Shown here piece by piece: positions 61,487 to 64,000 of a DNA stretch of 64,000 nt (the stretch's first letter is position 1; the number at the start of each line of letters is the position of its first letter). Below the pieces are notes generated by a model that saw only the letters and a program-made list of their open reading frames with translations, ran no database searches and was not told where the DNA came from. The position numbers and the translations under genes are program-made. The stretch comes from JBQTKD01 sp963703165 (GTDB taxonomy: Bacteria > Actinomycetota > Actinomycetes > Sporichthyales > Sporichthyaceae). The stretch is taken from positions 2,604,001 through 2,668,000 of the forward strand of contig OY969798.1 in NCBI GenBank assembly GCA_963703165.1. Direction: 5' to 3'.

Positions 61487-62436
61487 ATGACGACATTCGG
61501 ATACTTCTTGTCCGCCGAGGAATACGGCCCGAAAGAGCTGATCCAGCAGGCGAGAATGGCTGAGCAGAGTGGTTTCGAGGCGCTGTGGATCAGTGACCAC
61601 TTTCACCCGTGGAACAGCGCGCAAGGGCAAGCGCCGTTCGTGTGGTCGGTGATCGGCGCGTTGTCCGAGGCGGTCTCGCTGCCGATCACGACCGCAGTCA
61701 CCTGCCCGACGATCCGGACGCACCCCGCGATCATCGCCCAGGCCGCGGCGACCGCAGCGGTGCAGACCGCCGGCAAGTTCGTGCTCGGCGTCGGCAGCGG
61801 CGAGGCACTCAACGAGCACATCCTCGGGGACCCCTGGCCGTCGTTCGGCCAGCGCCTGGACATGCTCGAGGAAGCGGTGCATGTCATCCGGGAATTGCAT
61901 AAGGGCGAGGAGATCAGCCACCACGGCCAGTACTACAACCTCGTCGACGCGCAGATCTGGACGCTGCCGGAAAACCCCGTACCCATCTACATCTCCGGCT
62001 TCGGTCCGCAGGCCACCGAGTTGGCCGCGCGCATCGGCGACGGTTACTGCCAGACGAGCCCGGACGCCGACCTGGTCAAGCTGTACCGCGACTCGGGCGG
62101 CAAGGGCCCGACGCAGGCCGGCTTAAAGGTCTGCTGGGCGCCGTCCGAAAGGAGGGCGCTCAGATCGCGCACCGGGTCTGGGGCAACTCCCTGCTCAGCG
62201 GCCAACTGGCGCAGACGATGCCGCGGCCGCAGGACTTCGAGGCGGCGACCGAGCCGATCACCGTCGATGCCGCAGCGGAGAAGTTCGCCTGCGGACCGGG
62301 CCCCAAGGCGCACATCAAGGCCGCGCAGGCCTACCTCGACGCAGGCTTCGACCAGCTCTACGTGTCCCAGATCGGTGGCCACCACGAGGAGTTCTTCCGC
62401 ATGTGGTGCGCCGACGTCCTGCCGGCGTTGCGCTGA
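61487..62436 (+). pseudogene. F420-dependent LLM-class oxidoreductase (TIGR03557-like), frameshifted
   Basis: Starts 'MTTFGYFLSAEEYGPKELIQ', then 'GFEALWISDHFHPWN', 'VTCPTIRTHPAIIAQAAAT' and 'GVGSGEALNEHILGDPWPS', close to F420-dependent glucose-6-phosphate dehydrogenase-like enzymes. At 62148-62150 (gaaaggaggg) one A is missing relative to the expected frame. The protein resumes as 'EGAQIAHRVWGNSLLSGQLA', 'MPRPQDFEAATEPITVDAA' and ends 'MWCADVLPALR'. Apart from this single base the gene is intact at about 316 codons, so a homopolymer sequencing error is as likely as a real mutation. Confidence 0.8.
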
Positions 62437-62593
62437 GAGGATCGCCGCGGCCCGCGGACAAACTCGCCCCAATCACCGCCGAATACGGCGATCCGCCCGT
62501 GACCTGCGCACGTCTTGTGCGGAACCCTCAATCCCAAGATCCAACGGGCGTATCGTCCCGAGCCTGGGCATACATCCGGAGGTGGGGGACGGC

Positions 62594-63928
62594 ATGGCGG
62601 GGCAGCACCGCAAGGCGCGCCCTCGGCATCGCAAGGCGCACCCCAAGCGGTTGTGGGTCGGGGCCGGCGCGGCGGCGCTCGTCGTGGTGGTCGCGGGCAC
62701 GGGCACCGCGGCACCGCTGCCGTCGGGCGAGGAGCCGGGGATGCCCTCGGCGTCGCCCTCTTCAACCCCTACACCGATGCCGTCGGCGGATCCGCTCGTC
62801 CCGACGTTGGTCGGGCGGGCGTTCCTCTCCGCGACCGCGTACCAGTCAGGTCCGCCCGCAGGAGCCTTCGTGGCCGGTGGCAACGGCGTCACGCCGCCCT
62901 TCCCCGGCCAACCGTTGCCCGGATTCTCCGCGCTGGTGGACGCGGGCGACGGCAACTTCTGGGGACTCCCGGACAACGGGTTCACCCAGCGGGCCGCCTC
63001 GTCGGACTTTCTTCTGCGGATCTACCGGATCCAACCGGAGTTCCGCGGCCCCGACGGTGGCGCCGGAACCGTGATGGTGAAGGGCTTTCTCCAGCTGAGT
63101 GACCCCGACGGGCATATCCCGTTCCCACTGGCCCGCCCGGACAGGGTGCTCACCGGTGCCGACCTGGATCCCGAATCGCTGCGTCTGCTGCCTGACGGCA
63201 GTTTCTGGATCGGTGACGAGTACGGCCCATATCTGGTGCACGTCGACCCCAACGGCAGGGTGCTGTCGCCGCCGGTCTCCTTGCCCGGAGCGACGTCGCC
63301 GGAGAACCCGCAACTCCCCGACGCCAACGCGGCCACCCTGCCGCGCAGCCGTGGGTTCGAGGCCCTTGCCCTTGCCCCCAATGGCTACCAGCTCTACGTG
63401 ATGCTCGAAGGGGCGCTGCGAGGCGAAGGTGATCCGCGGCGGCGTGTGCTCCGGCAGCTCGACGTCCGCACCGGGCAGTTCACCGCTCTGAGTTGGAATT
63501 ACGCCGTCGACGCGGAGTTCCCCGGGGCGATGGTCGCCGATCTCACCGCCGTGGGCGATCAACGCTTCGTGTTGATCGAGCGGGACAACGGACAGGGCGC
63601 AGAGGCGCGGCACAAGAAGATCTATCTGATCGACCTGCGCGAGTACGACGCCCAGGGCTACGTGCGCAAGGAACTGATCGTCGACCTGCTGCAGATCTCC
63701 GACCCCGCCGGCATCTCGATGCCCGCTCGTCCGGGCGAGTTCGGCGTCGGCCCGGTGTTCTCCTACCCGTTGGTCTCCGTGGAGAGCCTCGAGGTGCTGT
63801 CGGACAACCGGTTGCTGATCGCCAACGACAACAACTTCCCGAACAACGACGGCCGGTGGGTGAACCGCGACCGCCCCGACGACATCGAGTTGATCGTGGT
63901 CCACGCACCGGCCCTGGGTCGTCGCTGA
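62594..63928 (+). CDS. Phytase-like esterase domain protein, exported
   Basis: A 444-aa protein. An N-terminal basic stretch and hydrophobic helix ('LWVGAGAAALVVVVAGTGTA') act as signal or anchor, followed by a Ser/Thr/Pro linker and a beta-propeller of the 'esterase-like activity of phytase' family: 'GFSALVDAGDGNFWGLPDNG', 'DPESLRLLPDGSFWIGDEYG' and 'RGFEALALAPNGYQLYVM'. ATG 62594 is used. It may release phosphate or ester groups outside the cell; substrate unknown. Confidence 0.85.
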   Translation: MAGQHRKARPRHRKAHPKRLWVGAGAAALVVVVAGTGTAAPLPSGEEPGMPSASPSSTPTPMPSADPLVPTLVGRAFLSATAYQSGPPAGAFVAGGNGVTPPFPGQPLPGFSALVDAGDGNFWGLPDNGFTQRAASSDFLLRIYRIQPEFRGPDGGAGTVMVKGFLQLSDPDGHIPFPLARPDRVLTGADLDPESLRLLPDGSFWIGDEYGPYLVHVDPNGRVLSPPVSLPGATSPENPQLPDANAATLPRSRGFEALALAPNGYQLYVMLEGALRGEGDPRRRVLRQLDVRTGQFTALSWNYAVDAEFPGAMVADLTAVGDQRFVLIERDNGQGAEARHKKIYLIDLREYDAQGYVRKELIVDLLQISDPAGISMPARPGEFGVGPVFSYPLVSVESLEVLSDNRLLIANDNNFPNNDGRWVNRDRPDDIELIVVHAPALGRR

Positions 63929-63932
63929 ACCC

Positions 63933-64000
63933 TCAGGGGTGCAGGACGACCTTGCGGCAGTTGTCCTGCTTGCTCTGGAAGATCTCGTAACCCAACGGGG
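63933..64000 (-). CDS. Zinc-dependent alcohol dehydrogenase, C-terminal end
   Basis: The last 22 codons of a leftward gene entering from the right edge: 'PLGYEIFQSKQDNCRKVVLHP' ends at TGA 63933-63935 (shown in part as the final strand and helix). G-Y-E-x-F-x-x-K-x-D-x-C-x-K-V-V-L is the usual C terminus of glutathione/mycothiol-type and related medium-chain alcohol dehydrogenases. The rest lies outside the window. Confidence 0.6.
   Translation of the reverse strand, partial: PLGYEIFQSKQDNCRKVVLHP

Overview
The window is high-GC actinobacterial chromosome (about 70% GC by eye). It has short intergenic gaps, many 4-bp ATGA/GTGA overlaps and frequent GTG starts. Lineage markers are a mycothiol-dependent maleylpyruvate-isomerase-fold protein, a DUF222/HNH (13E12-type) nuclease, TCGAAC-N4-GTTCGA LexA boxes and an actinobacterial (group 1h) [NiFe]-hydrogenase. 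A soil or free-living actinomycete is the best guess; the genus cannot be fixed from the sequence. No rRNA, tRNA, CRISPR array, prophage or IS transposase was seen.

Layout. 1-5.5 kb: ECF sigma factor with SnoaL domain plus a DUF899 protein; dinB under a LexA box and bracketed by two copies of a palindromic repeat; a NarL-type two-component pair. 5.6-14.6 kb: a tightly overlapping run of moxR, DUF58, a TgpA-like transglutaminase lacking its catalytic Cys, a branched-chain amino-acid-type ABC transporter (livH, livF, fused livM-livG, no binding protein), and a padR regulator. 14.5-23.9 kb: metal homeostasis, with a META-like secreted protein, a six-Cys metallothionein-like micropeptide, efeB and efeO with IdeR/DtxR-like boxes, znuC-znuB-zur, znuA-permease-TIGR03943, a 34-aa ORF and a DUF4396 membrane protein. 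23.9-34.6 kb: SOS-box HNH nuclease, dienelactone hydrolase, methyltransferases, LmbE deacetylase, and an ECF41-type sigma factor whose divergent AhpD-like target shows matching ECF41 promoters on both strands, then a rhodanese and a secreted subtilase. 34.6-36.8 kb: a frameshifted adenine-specific DNA methylase. 36.9-37.6 kb: a short-chain dehydrogenase.

38.1-52.6 kb is the main system: a complete high-affinity group 1h hydrogenase locus. An XRE regulator, hypA and hypB run leftward. hhyS, hhyL, a NifU/four-Cys fusion, three uncharacterised conserved proteins, an endopeptidase, two small hydrophobic proteins and hypF, hypC, hypD and hypE run rightward. All six Hyp factors and the protease are present, so the island looks self-sufficient for making an O2-tolerant enzyme of the atmospheric-H2-scavenging type. 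The accessory genes between hhyL and the protease are its least understood part.

52.6-64 kb: a MerR/Hsp20 heat-shock pair, a secreted propeller-like anchored protein, hemerythrin, a phytoene-desaturase-like oxidoreductase, SRPBCC and DUF72 proteins, a decayed udgX pseudogene, a two-domain dCTP deaminase, a frameshifted F420-type LLM oxidoreductase, a phytase-like esterase and the tail of a zinc alcohol dehydrogenase.
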